Source: Planctomycetaceae bacterium (lineage in GTDB: Bacteria > Planctomycetota > Planctomycetia > Gemmatales > Gemmataceae). Taken from it: a DNA stretch of 64,000 nucleotides. The position numbers and the translations under genes are program-made. Below are positions 1 to 7,556 of the stretch, in pieces (positions within the stretch are counted from its first letter, which is position 1; every line of letters starts with the position of its first letter). The stretch lies in assembly GCA_013823135.1 (NCBI GenBank), contig PNLP01000002.1, positions 225,245 through 289,244 of the forward strand, given 5' to 3'. Below the pieces are notes generated by a model. It was not told the DNA's origin. It was given only the letters and a program-made list of their open reading frames with translations, and searched no databases.

Positions 1-237
1 CGGCGTCCCCGGTTTTGGTGCCAACGCGACACCCCCACAATATTCCGGGAAGTCGTCGCACAGGAACAACGCCGCATCGCCAATCTTCAGTTCAACGTGC
101 ATCAACCGCGTGCCGTCTTCCGCCGGGATTCGGGCCACTTCGACTGCACCCAGCGCGGACTTGTAGAACTCGACTGCCTTCGCGGCTCCGTTCACCACGA
201 GATGTGGAACCAACCCATGCTTTGCGCGCACTGCCAT
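1..237 (-). CDS. VOC-family (glyoxalase/PhnB-like) protein, 3' part outside window
   Basis: The first 79 codons of a minus-strand gene that runs off the left edge. The peptide begins MAVRAKHGLVPHLVVNGAA and continues KAVEFYKSALGAVEVAR, which is the first beta-alpha unit of the vicinal-oxygen-chelate fold as found in PhnB-like proteins (a 'P.L.V.gaa.A..FY...fGA.e..r' pattern). The start at 237 is set by a good GGGGAG ribosome site about 8 bases upstream; a second ATG at 242 is out of frame. These proteins are small cytoplasmic dimers that may act in glyoxalase-like chemistry or antibiotic/metal binding. The substrate cannot be told from the N-terminus. The family is fairly certain, the function is not. 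Confidence 0.8.
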   Translation of the reverse strand, partial: MAVRAKHGLVPHLVVNGAAKAVEFYKSALGAVEVARIPAEDGTRLMHVELKIGDAALFLCDDFPEYCGGVALAPKPGTP

Positions 238-479
238 GCCATTCTCCCCTTTCACAAAATACCACCCGCTTGATACCGCACCGGGGTACGGGGCGCAAGG
301 TCGGTTGTGGGAAAATGATGGCCTTGCGTTCAGTTATGAACATCGGTCCTGAATCAGCGAAACGTGAGCAATTCTGGTCGAAGTGATTGCGGAATTTGGC
401 TTTGTGCGGAATTGCGGATGTGGGGTGCTTGGGCACCCCGGTGAAAGGGGATTATCTGGAAATCATCCTCCCGCACTCG

Positions 480-1337
480 TCACGGCAGGTTTACGGTCTT
501 TCCGTCGTTTGTCTGAATCAGGTTGCTCAATTCTGCCGGGGTAAGATTCATCGGCAGGAACCGTGCGGTGCCATCGGCAAAGAGGGCGCAGAACCCGTTG
601 CTGAACACGCCACCGCCCAGCTTGGGTGGCGAACCCGGCGTGAACGCCAGTTCGTCGGGCTTCGTCCAGATCACAGGATCGTAGGCTTCCGCGACCAGCA
701 ACGTGTTCGATGACCCATCCGGGATGGTGGCCAGGCTCATCGCCGTGACTGTTGCGCCAGCGGCGAACATCCTCGTTGGCGGCGGCATTACCGTGTCCTT
801 TCCGCTGAACGAGCGGTAGAAGGTGTAGCCGAACGTGTTCATGTTCGACGGCGCGTAGATCTTGGGCATCTTCACGATGAGCTTCTTGTTGTGCTCGCTA
901 TCCCATGGTTCGTCGAGCTTGAACTCCTTGTAGAGATTCTCTTGCTCAAGGAACGGAAGCAATGCGACTCGCCAGCTCAGGCCAACCTTCCCGTTCTTGT
1001 CCGCGATGCCGGTCGGGATGTTCTGGAACGTGTCGTTGGCGTTCTGGAACCCGAGGCCGATCTGCTTCAGGTTCGTGAGATGTGCATCGCGGGCCGCTGC
1101 AACCGTGACGGCCAGCGAGAACAGCGGCTTCTGCGCTGGAGGGTTCGGCAGCGACGGATCGGTCAGGACTCCGGGGTTGGTTCCCGTTCCTGGGTTCTGG
1201 CCGGGTTGTGGTTTGGGGCCGGGGACCGGGGCCGGCGTCGAATCGGGGACGGTTGCGGTGGGCTTCTTGCCGCACGCCGGCAACGTGAGCAAAACTGCTG
1301 CGAGAAGAGGAATGAGGCCGGAGAAGCGCTTCAACAT
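480..1337 (-). CDS. DUF1559-domain lipoprotein (planctomycete type)
   Basis: A 285-residue protein starting MLKRFSGLIPLLAAVLLTLP followed by ACGKK: a hydrophobic signal ending at a lipobox-like cysteine, so probably a lipoprotein. A Pro/Gly/Thr-rich linker (about residues 25-65) leads into a DUF1559 domain, with the typical 'LKQIGLGFQNANDTF' and 'LSWRVALLPFLEQENLY' stretches. Near the C-terminus is the 'FADGTARFLP' element that matches the family's terminal H-X9-DG-type motif. GGAGG lies 8 bases before ATG 1337, so the longer reading frame from 1382 is rejected. DUF1559 proteins are abundant in planctomycetes and often carry pilin-like N-termini; this one has a lipoprotein signal instead. Role unknown, surface or periplasmic by inference. 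Confidence 0.88.
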   Translation of the reverse strand: MLKRFSGLIPLLAAVLLTLPACGKKPTATVPDSTPAPVPGPKPQPGQNPGTGTNPGVLTDPSLPNPPAQKPLFSLAVTVAAARDAHLTNLKQIGLGFQNANDTFQNIPTGIADKNGKVGLSWRVALLPFLEQENLYKEFKLDEPWDSEHNKKLIVKMPKIYAPSNMNTFGYTFYRSFSGKDTVMPPPTRMFAAGATVTAMSLATIPDGSSNTLLVAEAYDPVIWTKPDELAFTPGSPPKLGGGVFSNGFCALFADGTARFLPMNLTPAELSNLIQTNDGKTVNLP

Positions 1338-1397
1338 TGGTGGAACCTCCGGAAGTAGATTGGGCATCGGACAGCGTATCAACGCAACTCGCCGGCG

Positions 1398-2222
1398 TCA
1401 TTTCTTCACACGCCAACTCACCCGGCACTCCAGCGGGTAATCGGTCAGCATCGCATCGACTCCTGCCTCGCGACCCTTCGCCCAGTTCGCCGGTTCGTTC
1501 CCCATGACCAGCGTTCCAACAAGGAACACCCGTTTCCCTGCGTCGTGAACCTTCTTCACGTCATCCGCTGTGGGAATAAATCGCACATAGACCCACGTTG
1601 CGGTCTTGTCCTCGATCGCAGCGGCGAGTTTCTCCGCAGTGGGGCACAGCACGGCACACGTCGCTGGAGTCTTCGCATGGTCGCGGCTTGCGGTCAGGAG
1701 TTTCGTCCGCACCTCTTCGCTTTCGATCGTGATGCCGATGAACACGAGTTGTTTCAGTACGCCATACTTCTGGGCGAGGATCACCACATCTTCCTCGCAA
1801 CCGGGTTCCTTGAGATCGATTGCCACGAGGAGCGAAGTCGCCTTGCGTTCCTTGAGCAGCGAGAAGAATTCTTCCAACGCTGGCACCCGTTCGCCGGCGA
1901 ACGCGGGGTCGAACTTCTTCCCGGCGTCGAGTTGGCGGACTTCGCGAAACGACAGGTCGCCGACCTTCCCTTTGCCGTCGGTGGTGCGGTCGAGTGTGGG
2001 GTCGTGGAGGCAAACCAGTTGCCCGTCTCGCGTGCGGCGAACGTCGAGCTCGACGCCGATTCGCAGGTCGATGCACGCGTTGAACGTGGCGAGTGTTTCT
2101 TCGGGAGCGTGCGTGGGGATCCCTCGATGCCCGACGACGAGCGGGTCGGCGGCCCTGGCGAACGGTGACGGTAAGAACACGGTTCCAAACGTGACTGCGA
2201 GTGCGAACAACACGCGAGGCAT
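1398..2222 (-). CDS. Secreted glycerophosphodiester phosphodiesterase
   Basis: A 274-residue enzyme of the GDPD family, which hydrolyses glycerophosphodiesters to glycerol-3-phosphate plus an alcohol. Residues 1-25 form a signal peptide (MPRVLFALAVTFGTVFLPSP, then FARAAD). The TIM-barrel motifs follow: VVGHRG (His32, Arg33), APEET (Glu41), GVELDVRRTRDG (Glu58, Asp60) and LHDPTLDRTT (His73), which together give the general acid/base and metal ligands of the family. The reading frame extends upstream to 2627 but that part has no protein-like composition and overlaps the next gene, so ATG 2222 is chosen. It sits 10 bases after the YkgJ-type gene, suggesting co-transcription. Probably periplasmic; phospholipid head-group salvage is the usual role. 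Confidence 0.9.
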   Translation of the reverse strand: MPRVLFALAVTFGTVFLPSPFARAADPLVVGHRGIPTHAPEETLATFNACIDLRIGVELDVRRTRDGQLVCLHDPTLDRTTDGKGKVGDLSFREVRQLDAGKKFDPAFAGERVPALEEFFSLLKERKATSLLVAIDLKEPGCEEDVVILAQKYGVLKQLVFIGITIESEEVRTKLLTASRDHAKTPATCAVLCPTAEKLAAAIEDKTATWVYVRFIPTADDVKKVHDAGKRVFLVGTLVMGNEPANWAKGREAGVDAMLTDYPLECRVSWRVKK

Positions 2223-2232
2223 GGAGAGTTCC

Positions 2233-2664
2233 TCACATCTTGATGATCTTGAGCCGACGACTGATCTCTTCGACGGGAATGACATCACCTTTACCCGTAC
2301 CAGGACAGACGGCGCGGGTGTTTTCCCAATCTTCGGGCGTGGCGACGTTGCTATCCCAGAATGGCCAGGTGCGGCACTGCGGCGGCCGCACAGAGTAGAT
2401 GGTACAACCCTTCTTGGTGTCCCAGAACGTGCAGTCGCCGTTGTCTCGTTCGCGGAGGGTGATTCGACCGCGTGCCTTGCGTGAATACAGTTCGCGGACT
2501 TCACGCAATGGCTGCCCGAGGAACGCGGCGATCGCCGCGAGTTCATCTTCAGTGACCCAGACGTAGCCAGGGTCACCGGTGCAACACTTGCCGCAACGGG
2601 TGCACTCGAACGCGAGTCCGTCCGCATACCAGGGTTCGTCGCTCGATTTGTTCTGCTCGCTCAC
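2233..2664 (-). CDS. YkgJ-family Fe/Zn-cluster-binding protein
   Basis: A 143-residue protein of the YkgJ / UPF0153 family, recognised by the N-terminal cysteine knot CTRCGKCC (Cys21, 24, 27, 28), the partner cysteines in KKGCTIYSVRPPQCRTWPFW, and a late Cys in AVCPG. These cysteines are thought to bind iron or zinc; the biochemical role of the family is not established. The start is a GTG at 2664 preceded by GGAGG with a 5-base gap. An ATG overlapping it runs straight into a stop, and the frame upstream of 2670 is only repeat sequence. The gene is followed closely by the phosphodiesterase gene and preceded by a long palindrome. Confidence 0.85.
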   Translation of the reverse strand: MSEQNKSSDEPWYADGLAFECTRCGKCCTGDPGYVWVTEDELAAIAAFLGQPLREVRELYSRKARGRITLRERDNGDCTFWDTKKGCTIYSVRPPQCRTWPFWDSNVATPEDWENTRAVCPGTGKGDVIPVEEISRRLKIIKM

Positions 2665-2698
2665 ATTCACCTCCGGGGATACGGAGGATTGTAGCCGA

Positions 2699-2798
2699 CT
2701 TGGCGAGCGGGGGTGCGTAAGCCCCCCGAGTCTTGGTCTTTGATGAGCGAAAAGCAAAGACCAAGACTCGGGGGGCTTACGCACCCCCGCTCGCCAAG
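2699..2798. repeat. Long perfect palindrome, 'GGCGAGCGGGGG' family
   Basis: Two 43-base arms, fully complementary, separated by 14 bases. The arm carries TTGGCGAGCGGGGGTGCGTA, the core seen again at 25734, 29300 and 55165. It fills the gap between the oxygenase stop codon (2800) and the YkgJ start, so it could form a very stable hairpin in the transcript and act as a terminator or processing site. There is no T-run, so it is not a classical intrinsic terminator. Confidence 0.95.
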
Positions 2799-2799
2799 G

Positions 2800-3414
2800 T
2801 CACAGAATGGATTGAGCGTCTTTCACGGCGGGGTGCTCCTTCAAATCTGCCCAACGGCACATCACATCCGTTCGCATGACATACTTGCGGCCATCTTCGA
2901 CTGGTGCGCCGCGGTGCAGAATCTTGTGCGGGAAGACCAGTGCTTTGCCCACTTCCGGTTGCACCTGCAACACATGCTTGCCCGTCATGCCGCGGAATTC
3001 CGTGGCGCCACCCGCGATGTAGCCGTTGAGGTAGATCATGAACGTGAACGCACTGTGTTCCGTCGGCGAACGCTCGTAGCGACCATCGAAGTGCCAGTCG
3101 AATTGCTGCCCCGGATCGTAACGATAGAACCGGAAGCGTTCGTTCAGGCCAATCGGAATCCAGAAGCGTGCCCACTCCGGGAAGAACGGCTTCAACCGTT
3201 CCCATATCTCTGCCGCGAGTTGTGGATCGTCGATCATCACGCGGTCGTTGTTGCGGATATCTTTCCGCATCACGGGACCAGCCATCGTGGTGATCGGCGC
3301 ATCGCCGTAGCCGACAGATTCGGTGCGTGCGATGTACGCGGTACATTCCTCCGGTGTCAGGAAATCGTGAACGACGAACAAGTCGTCGCGTTCCGCAAGG
3401 AATTCTTTTCGCAT
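2800..3414 (-). CDS. 2OG-Fe(II) oxygenase (prolyl-4-hydroxylase-like)
   Basis: A 204-residue cytoplasmic dioxygenase. The double-stranded beta-helix carries the iron ligands HxD (His108, Asp110 in FDWHFDGRYERS) and the distal His167 (ILHRGAPV), followed by Arg181 (YVMRTDVM) that would bind the 2-oxoglutarate carboxylate. This is the P4Hc/PKHD layout. The start MRKEFLAERDDL at 3414 has AGAGG about 7 bases upstream; the longer frame to 3552 overlaps the glycosyltransferase gene and adds nonsense sequence. The target (a protein proline, a small molecule or a lipid) cannot be told. The gene ends at the edge of the palindrome at 2699-2798. Confidence 0.88.
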   Translation of the reverse strand: MRKEFLAERDDLFVVHDFLTPEECTAYIARTESVGYGDAPITTMAGPVMRKDIRNNDRVMIDDPQLAAEIWERLKPFFPEWARFWIPIGLNERFRFYRYDPGQQFDWHFDGRYERSPTEHSAFTFMIYLNGYIAGGATEFRGMTGKHVLQVQPEVGKALVFPHKILHRGAPVEDGRKYVMRTDVMCRWADLKEHPAVKDAQSIL

Positions 3415-3458
3415 GACTGCCTCTTGGCGAGCGATGGGCATATGCCCAGTGTTCTCGA

Positions 3459-4481
3459 TCAGCAAGACCGACACTTCCGCAGCGGAGCGAGGTTCGCGAG
3501 GAATTGCCGCGTGCAGTTCTCCCATGTGTACGAAGCGCCCTCGGCAGCGCACGCCACGCGATCAGCGGTCGCCAGTGCCCGTTCGACGGCTCTCCCCAGA
3601 TCGTTATCAAGCGCGCCGAGCTTATCGCTGGTGAGGATGTCGGCCGGTCCGGTCACGGGATACGCCGCGACGGGCAAGCCACTCGCCAGCGCTTCGATGA
3701 CCACCACACCGAACGTGTCGGTCTTGCTCGGGAACACGAACAGATCCGCCGAAGCGTACACTTCGCCGAGCGCCTGCCCCTTGCGATAACCCAGGAACAC
3801 TGCCTCGGGGTACTGCTTTTCCAGGCTCGCACGCGCCGGGCCGTCGCCAACAATCAGCTTCGTGCCGGGCGTCTTCAGCTTCAAGAAATCGTCGATCCCC
3901 TTCTCGTGCGACACGCGGCCAACGTAGAGCAGCACCGGTCGCGGGTAGCCGGCGTCCACCTTCTCACGCGGTCGGAAGATCCCCAGATCGACGCCACGCG
4001 ACCAGCGCCGAATCGGTGGCCGGAACCCACGCCCAACCAGTTCCTTCTCCAGGCTTGGCGTCGCCACCATCATCGCTCGGGACGGGCCGTGAAACCATTT
4101 GAGAAAGCGATACGAGATTCCTTCCGGCACGCAGGCGAGCCGCTGGAGGTACTCGGGGAACCGCGTGTGATACGACGTGGTGAACCCCCACCGCATTCTT
4201 TGACAAAGTTGGCGAACCAAAAGCCCGAGCGCCCCCTCTGTGGAGATGTGAACGTGGTCGGGGCGAAACGACAGCACCCGTTCATAAACGCGACCTGGCC
4301 GTGGATACGAGATCGGGATTTCGGGGTAAAATGGTGTGGGTACTGAGGGATACGCCGTGGGTTCGACGACTTCGACGATGTGGCCCCATTCACGCAGCGT
4401 GCGTGCCGTGGTATCGAGCGTCCGCACGACGCCGTTGACCTGCGGGTGCCACGCATCGGTGGCAATGAGTATTCGTGCCAT
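3459..4481 (-). CDS. GT4-family glycosyltransferase (MgtA/SqdX-like)
   Basis: A 340-residue GT-B glycosyltransferase. The N-terminal domain starts MARILIATDAWHPQVNGVVR, the donor-domain begins around residue 180 (VLLYVGRVSHEKGIDDFL) and the family signature lies near residues 250-275 (FPSKTDTFGVVVIEALASGL). This signature is closest to GDP-mannose-dependent mannosyltransferases and sulfoquinovosyl-diacylglycerol synthases, so the product may be a membrane glycolipid; that is inference. It lies head-to-head with the small gene at 4496, with only 14 bases between their start codons, so the two promoters must overlap the opposite coding regions or be shared. Confidence 0.9.
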   Translation of the reverse strand: MARILIATDAWHPQVNGVVRTLDTTARTLREWGHIVEVVEPTAYPSVPTPFYPEIPISYPRPGRVYERVLSFRPDHVHISTEGALGLLVRQLCQRMRWGFTTSYHTRFPEYLQRLACVPEGISYRFLKWFHGPSRAMMVATPSLEKELVGRGFRPPIRRWSRGVDLGIFRPREKVDAGYPRPVLLYVGRVSHEKGIDDFLKLKTPGTKLIVGDGPARASLEKQYPEAVFLGYRKGQALGEVYASADLFVFPSKTDTFGVVVIEALASGLPVAAYPVTGPADILTSDKLGALDNDLGRAVERALATADRVACAAEGASYTWENCTRQFLANLAPLRKCRSC

Positions 4482-4495
4482 GTCAGGAACATAAC

Positions 4496-4714
4496 ATGCC
4501 CGATCCCGATAAACGCAAACTTCGCGAGGCCAAGCGTGTCATCAAGAAGCTTGGCACCAAGCACCGTCGGCGTGAGCTAAAGCGTAATCTGGCAGAGAAT
4601 CCGGAAGAGGCTGCCCATGCCGATGAAGATTTGGGGAAATTTCGAAGCGACACGCTGAACCGCCTCGACAACGACAGCACCCGCCGCAAACCGGACCTGG
4701 ATAACGAGGATTAA
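4496..4714 (+). CDS. Small highly charged conserved-type hypothetical protein
   Basis: A 72-residue protein beginning MPDPDKRKLREAKRVIKKLG, almost entirely hydrophilic, rich in Lys/Arg in the first half and Asp/Glu in the second (ending PDLDNED). There is no signal or membrane segment. It probably forms helices and may bind nucleic acid or a ribosomal partner, but nothing identifies a function. A GTG at 4475 is also in frame but the ATG at 4496 gives a composition that is uniform from the start. Its last codon and TAA stop fall inside the left arm of the palindrome at 4707-4837. Confidence 0.7.
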   Translation: MPDPDKRKLREAKRVIKKLGTKHRRRELKRNLAENPEEAAHADEDLGKFRSDTLNRLDNDSTRRKPDLDNED

Positions 4715-4837
4715 CCACAGAGTCACAGAGGACACAGAGGGAAGACCAAGACCGAGAGAAGTCAGTGTTTTGAAACCCTGATTTCCCTCAGTGTTCGATT
4801 TCGTCTCTGTGTCCTCTGTGACTCTGTGGTTAATCCT
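4707..4837. repeat. Palindrome 'TTAACCACAGAGTCACAGAGG', bidirectional terminator position
   Basis: Perfect 33-base arms (4707-4739 and 4805-4837) around a 65-base centre. It lies between two convergent genes, and each arm contributes the final GAT codon and TAA stop of the gene that runs into it. A second copy of the left arm plus part of the centre (GTTTTGAAACCCTGATTT) is at 63762, and a related arm occurs in the nested palindrome at 38443. Confidence 0.95.
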
Positions 4838-6386
4838 GTCTTTTCAAGCCGCGGCCCGGTCGGGCTGCCGTGCGTTCGCCAGCCAGCAGCACCGGCACGC
4901 CGTTCACCAACACGTGCTCAACGCCCACCGCCAGCGCCTTGCCATCGTTGTAGGTCGAACGATCCGCGATCGTGTCCGCATCGAACACCACCACGTCGGC
5001 TGCCATGCCAGCGCGAATCAGGCCGCGATCCTTGAGCCCGAACCGCCGGGCCGTGTGATACGCGCACTTCATCACGGCTTCTTCCAGTGACCACGTGCCG
5101 TTGCGAACGTAGTGCCCGAGGTACCTCGCGAAGCAACCCGTGCCGCGTGGATGTGGCCGACCGCCGACGTAGATGCCGTCGCTCCCCGCCATCATCACCG
5201 GGTGCTTCATGAGCTTGGAGATATCGGAGTCTTGCCGGGCCGCGAAGTGCCGGATCACGCACCCTGCCGCGAGGTTCGTGGCGATGAGCAGATCGCAGGT
5301 GAAATCGACGAGTGATTGCTTCGCCGCTGCTGCCGCTACTGGAAGCAACATCCCTTCGAGATGCCGATACTGATCGTGCGGAATGCTCGCGAGCCGGATC
5401 GTCTCGATAGGGAAACGCGGATTCGCGAACGCCGCTTCAAGTTCCTTGCGCACCGCCGGGGTTTTCAGGCGTTCCACAGTTGCCGCGATGCCACCTTCGA
5501 GAATCTCCGGTGGCAACGTGAGCATGGCGACGATGGTGCTGCCGTAGAGGTAGCAGTACAGGTCGAAGGTCACGTCCACGCCATCGCGTCGTGCTGCGTC
5601 GAGTAGCGGAATCGTTTGATCGGCGAGGCAATTGAAGTGCGAAACGTGAACGCCGCAGTTCGCCCGCTTGCCGATGTTGAACACCTCTCGCAGCGCCGCC
5701 GGTGCTTTCTGCTCGTTGTACCCGCGCATGTGCGTGACGTAGATGCCACCGAACGGCGCGATCTCCTCGCACAGTGCGGATAGCTCATCTTCATCGGAAT
5801 AGATGCTTGGGATGTAGTCCAGGCCGCTCGATAGCCCGACCGCTCCCTGCTCCATTCCTTCTCGCACAATCGCCCGCATCCGCTTCAGTTCGTCGGCCGT
5901 GGGTTTGCGTGGGTCGAGGCCGACCACTTCCATTCGCACATTGCCGTTGGGAATGAGCGTGCAGGCGTTGATCGACGAATGCCCGTCGTATGCCGCGAGG
6001 AACTCGGCAACCGTGCGCCAGTGCTTGCCGGGCGTCGGGAAGTTCCCGTTGAACCCGGCCGTGTATTGCCGCATGTACGCCTGCGTTTCGGCGGACCCCG
6101 GCGCGAACGCGACGCCATCCTGACCGATGACGTGCGTGGTCACGCCTTGCCGCACGCCCTGCTCGTGGAGTGGGTCGGCGAGCAAGGGCAAGTCACCGTG
6201 AACGTGCGCATCGACAAACCCCGGACACACGGCCTTCCCGGCCGCGTCGAGGGTTTGCTTCGCGGCCGCGTTGCCGAGCCGCCCAACAGCGGCGATGCGG
6301 TCGCCGGTGATGCCGACATCGGCATGGAACCACGGCAACCCGGACCCATCAACCACGCGACCATTGCGAATGAGGAGATCGAACAT
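4830..6386 (-). CDS. D-aminoacylase / N-acyl-D-amino-acid deacylase
   Basis: A 518-residue amidohydrolase. It begins with the small beta-domain MFDLLIRNGRVVDGSGLPWF and the metal motif PGFVDAHVHGDLP (His61, His63), has the ETQAYMRQYTAGFNG region typical of D-aminoacylases, the sequence AVGLSSGLDYIPSIYSDEDEL (in the D-aminoacylase family this is GLS.GL.Y.PG.Y), THMRGYN and VSHFNC metal/substrate loops, and the MMAGSDGIY aspartate near residue 400. These zinc enzymes remove the acyl group from N-acyl-D-amino acids, for example products of peptidoglycan turnover. No signal peptide is seen, so it is cytoplasmic. The length fits the family. The terminal QD-stop is encoded by a palindrome arm. Confidence 0.92.
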   Translation of the reverse strand: MFDLLIRNGRVVDGSGLPWFHADVGITGDRIAAVGRLGNAAAKQTLDAAGKAVCPGFVDAHVHGDLPLLADPLHEQGVRQGVTTHVIGQDGVAFAPGSAETQAYMRQYTAGFNGNFPTPGKHWRTVAEFLAAYDGHSSINACTLIPNGNVRMEVVGLDPRKPTADELKRMRAIVREGMEQGAVGLSSGLDYIPSIYSDEDELSALCEEIAPFGGIYVTHMRGYNEQKAPAALREVFNIGKRANCGVHVSHFNCLADQTIPLLDAARRDGVDVTFDLYCYLYGSTIVAMLTLPPEILEGGIAATVERLKTPAVRKELEAAFANPRFPIETIRLASIPHDQYRHLEGMLLPVAAAAAKQSLVDFTCDLLIATNLAAGCVIRHFAARQDSDISKLMKHPVMMAGSDGIYVGGRPHPRGTGCFARYLGHYVRNGTWSLEEAVMKCAYHTARRFGLKDRGLIRAGMAADVVVFDADTIADRSTYNDGKALAVGVEHVLVNGVPVLLAGERTAARPGRGLKRQD

Positions 6387-6561
6387 GGGAGATCGAATGT
6401 GGGTTATGGATGGTGGGTTATCGGCAGGTTAAACCATGTTGAGTGTGATGGCCAGCGATTCCACCAGCAGAGCAACTATCGGACAATGATTGTTATCCGA
6501 TGATGTTCCGAGTAGCCTGGTTTCGAGGTCAGACGCCACCGCAGAAACTCGGGAGATGCAC

Positions 6562-7482
6562 ATGAGAATTCTCAGCCTGTTCGTTGCGTGTCTCGGTGCA
6601 GTCGCGTTTGGCGGGGACAACAAACCCGACGACGCGAAGAAGGAGTTGGAGAAGGTTCAGGGTAAGTGGTACATCACCTCGATTTCAGGCGAAGGTAAAG
6701 GGACGGCCTGGATGGATCTGAAGGAAAACACCGTCAGCATCAAAGGCGACCAGATGGCCTCGAAGTTCTTCGGCAGGACATCGACGGTAACGTTCGCGCG
6801 GGTCGGAGGGGAACCGAACGCCTCGCGCCGCCCCGTCCTCAAGTCGATCCTCGCCGTCGGCGAGCGGGACGTGAAATTCGAGGACACCCCGCTGATATTT
6901 CAACTCGATGCGACCACGAATCCCAAGTCGATCGAGGTCCAACTCGACAAGAATGCCCTCTCGGGTATCTACGCCGTTGATGGCGAACAGCTGAAGATTT
7001 GCCTGGCCCTTCCCAAGACCGAGCGGCCGAAGGACTTCTCCGGCGGTGCCGACCGGTTCGTCCTTATCCTGTCGCGAAAGAAGCCCGACGATGCCGCCCG
7101 GAACAAGGCCATCAAGGTGGCGCGTGAGTCGCTAAAAGGTACGTGGGTAGTTGAGAGCGGGCAATTCGACACGGCGAAGTTGTCCGACGACGACCTGAAG
7201 GGCTTCCGCGTCACGTTCGGCGATGACGGAGTGAAGTGGGAAGAAGCGGGCAAGGCGGAATCGGTGGCGATCGAACTCGACCCGACCGTCACGCCCGCAG
7301 CCGTGGACTTCATCGTGCCCGTCGAGGCGAAGAAGGAGGGTACGGTCCGCGCCGTCTACGAGTTGAAGGGCGATCAGCTCACGCTCCGCCTGCAGGCGCA
7401 GCTCTCCTTCCGCCGCCCCAGGGACCTCACCAAGGACGTTGGGGCCGACGCGGTGCTCGTGTTGAAGCGAGTGAAGCCTTGA
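6562..7482 (+). CDS. Secreted protein with two TIGR03067 domains
   Basis: A 306-residue protein with a short signal (MRILSLFVACLGAVAFGG) and two repeats of the planctomycete TIGR03067 domain. The first starts at KELEKVQGKWYITSISGEGK and ends FVLILSRKK (about residues 30-175); the second starts SLKGTWVVESGQ and ends AVLVLKRVKP (about 190-306). The shared frame is 'l.G.W......G' followed by a lipocalin-like run of strands and '...L.L...'. The domain's function is unknown. ATG 6562 is preferred over ATG 6556 because GGGAG lies 6 bases before it. The gene stands alone between the divergent aminoacylase and the symporter. Confidence 0.87.
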   Translation: MRILSLFVACLGAVAFGGDNKPDDAKKELEKVQGKWYITSISGEGKGTAWMDLKENTVSIKGDQMASKFFGRTSTVTFARVGGEPNASRRPVLKSILAVGERDVKFEDTPLIFQLDATTNPKSIEVQLDKNALSGIYAVDGEQLKICLALPKTERPKDFSGGADRFVLILSRKKPDDAARNKAIKVARESLKGTWVVESGQFDTAKLSDDDLKGFRVTFGDDGVKWEEAGKAESVAIELDPTVTPAAVDFIVPVEAKKEGTVRAVYELKGDQLTLRLQAQLSFRRPRDLTKDVGADAVLVLKRVKP

Positions 7483-7556
7483 TCGCGTCCCATCGGGCTT
7501 GAGATTCCGCACGCCGTCGCTTACGCTCCCGGTTCGCCACGAACCCGGAGTTGTTC

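Noticed and set aside
360..480. Small plus-strand gene (reading frame 387-713)
   Set aside because: It has no ribosome site and mostly overlaps the DUF1559 gene on the other strand.
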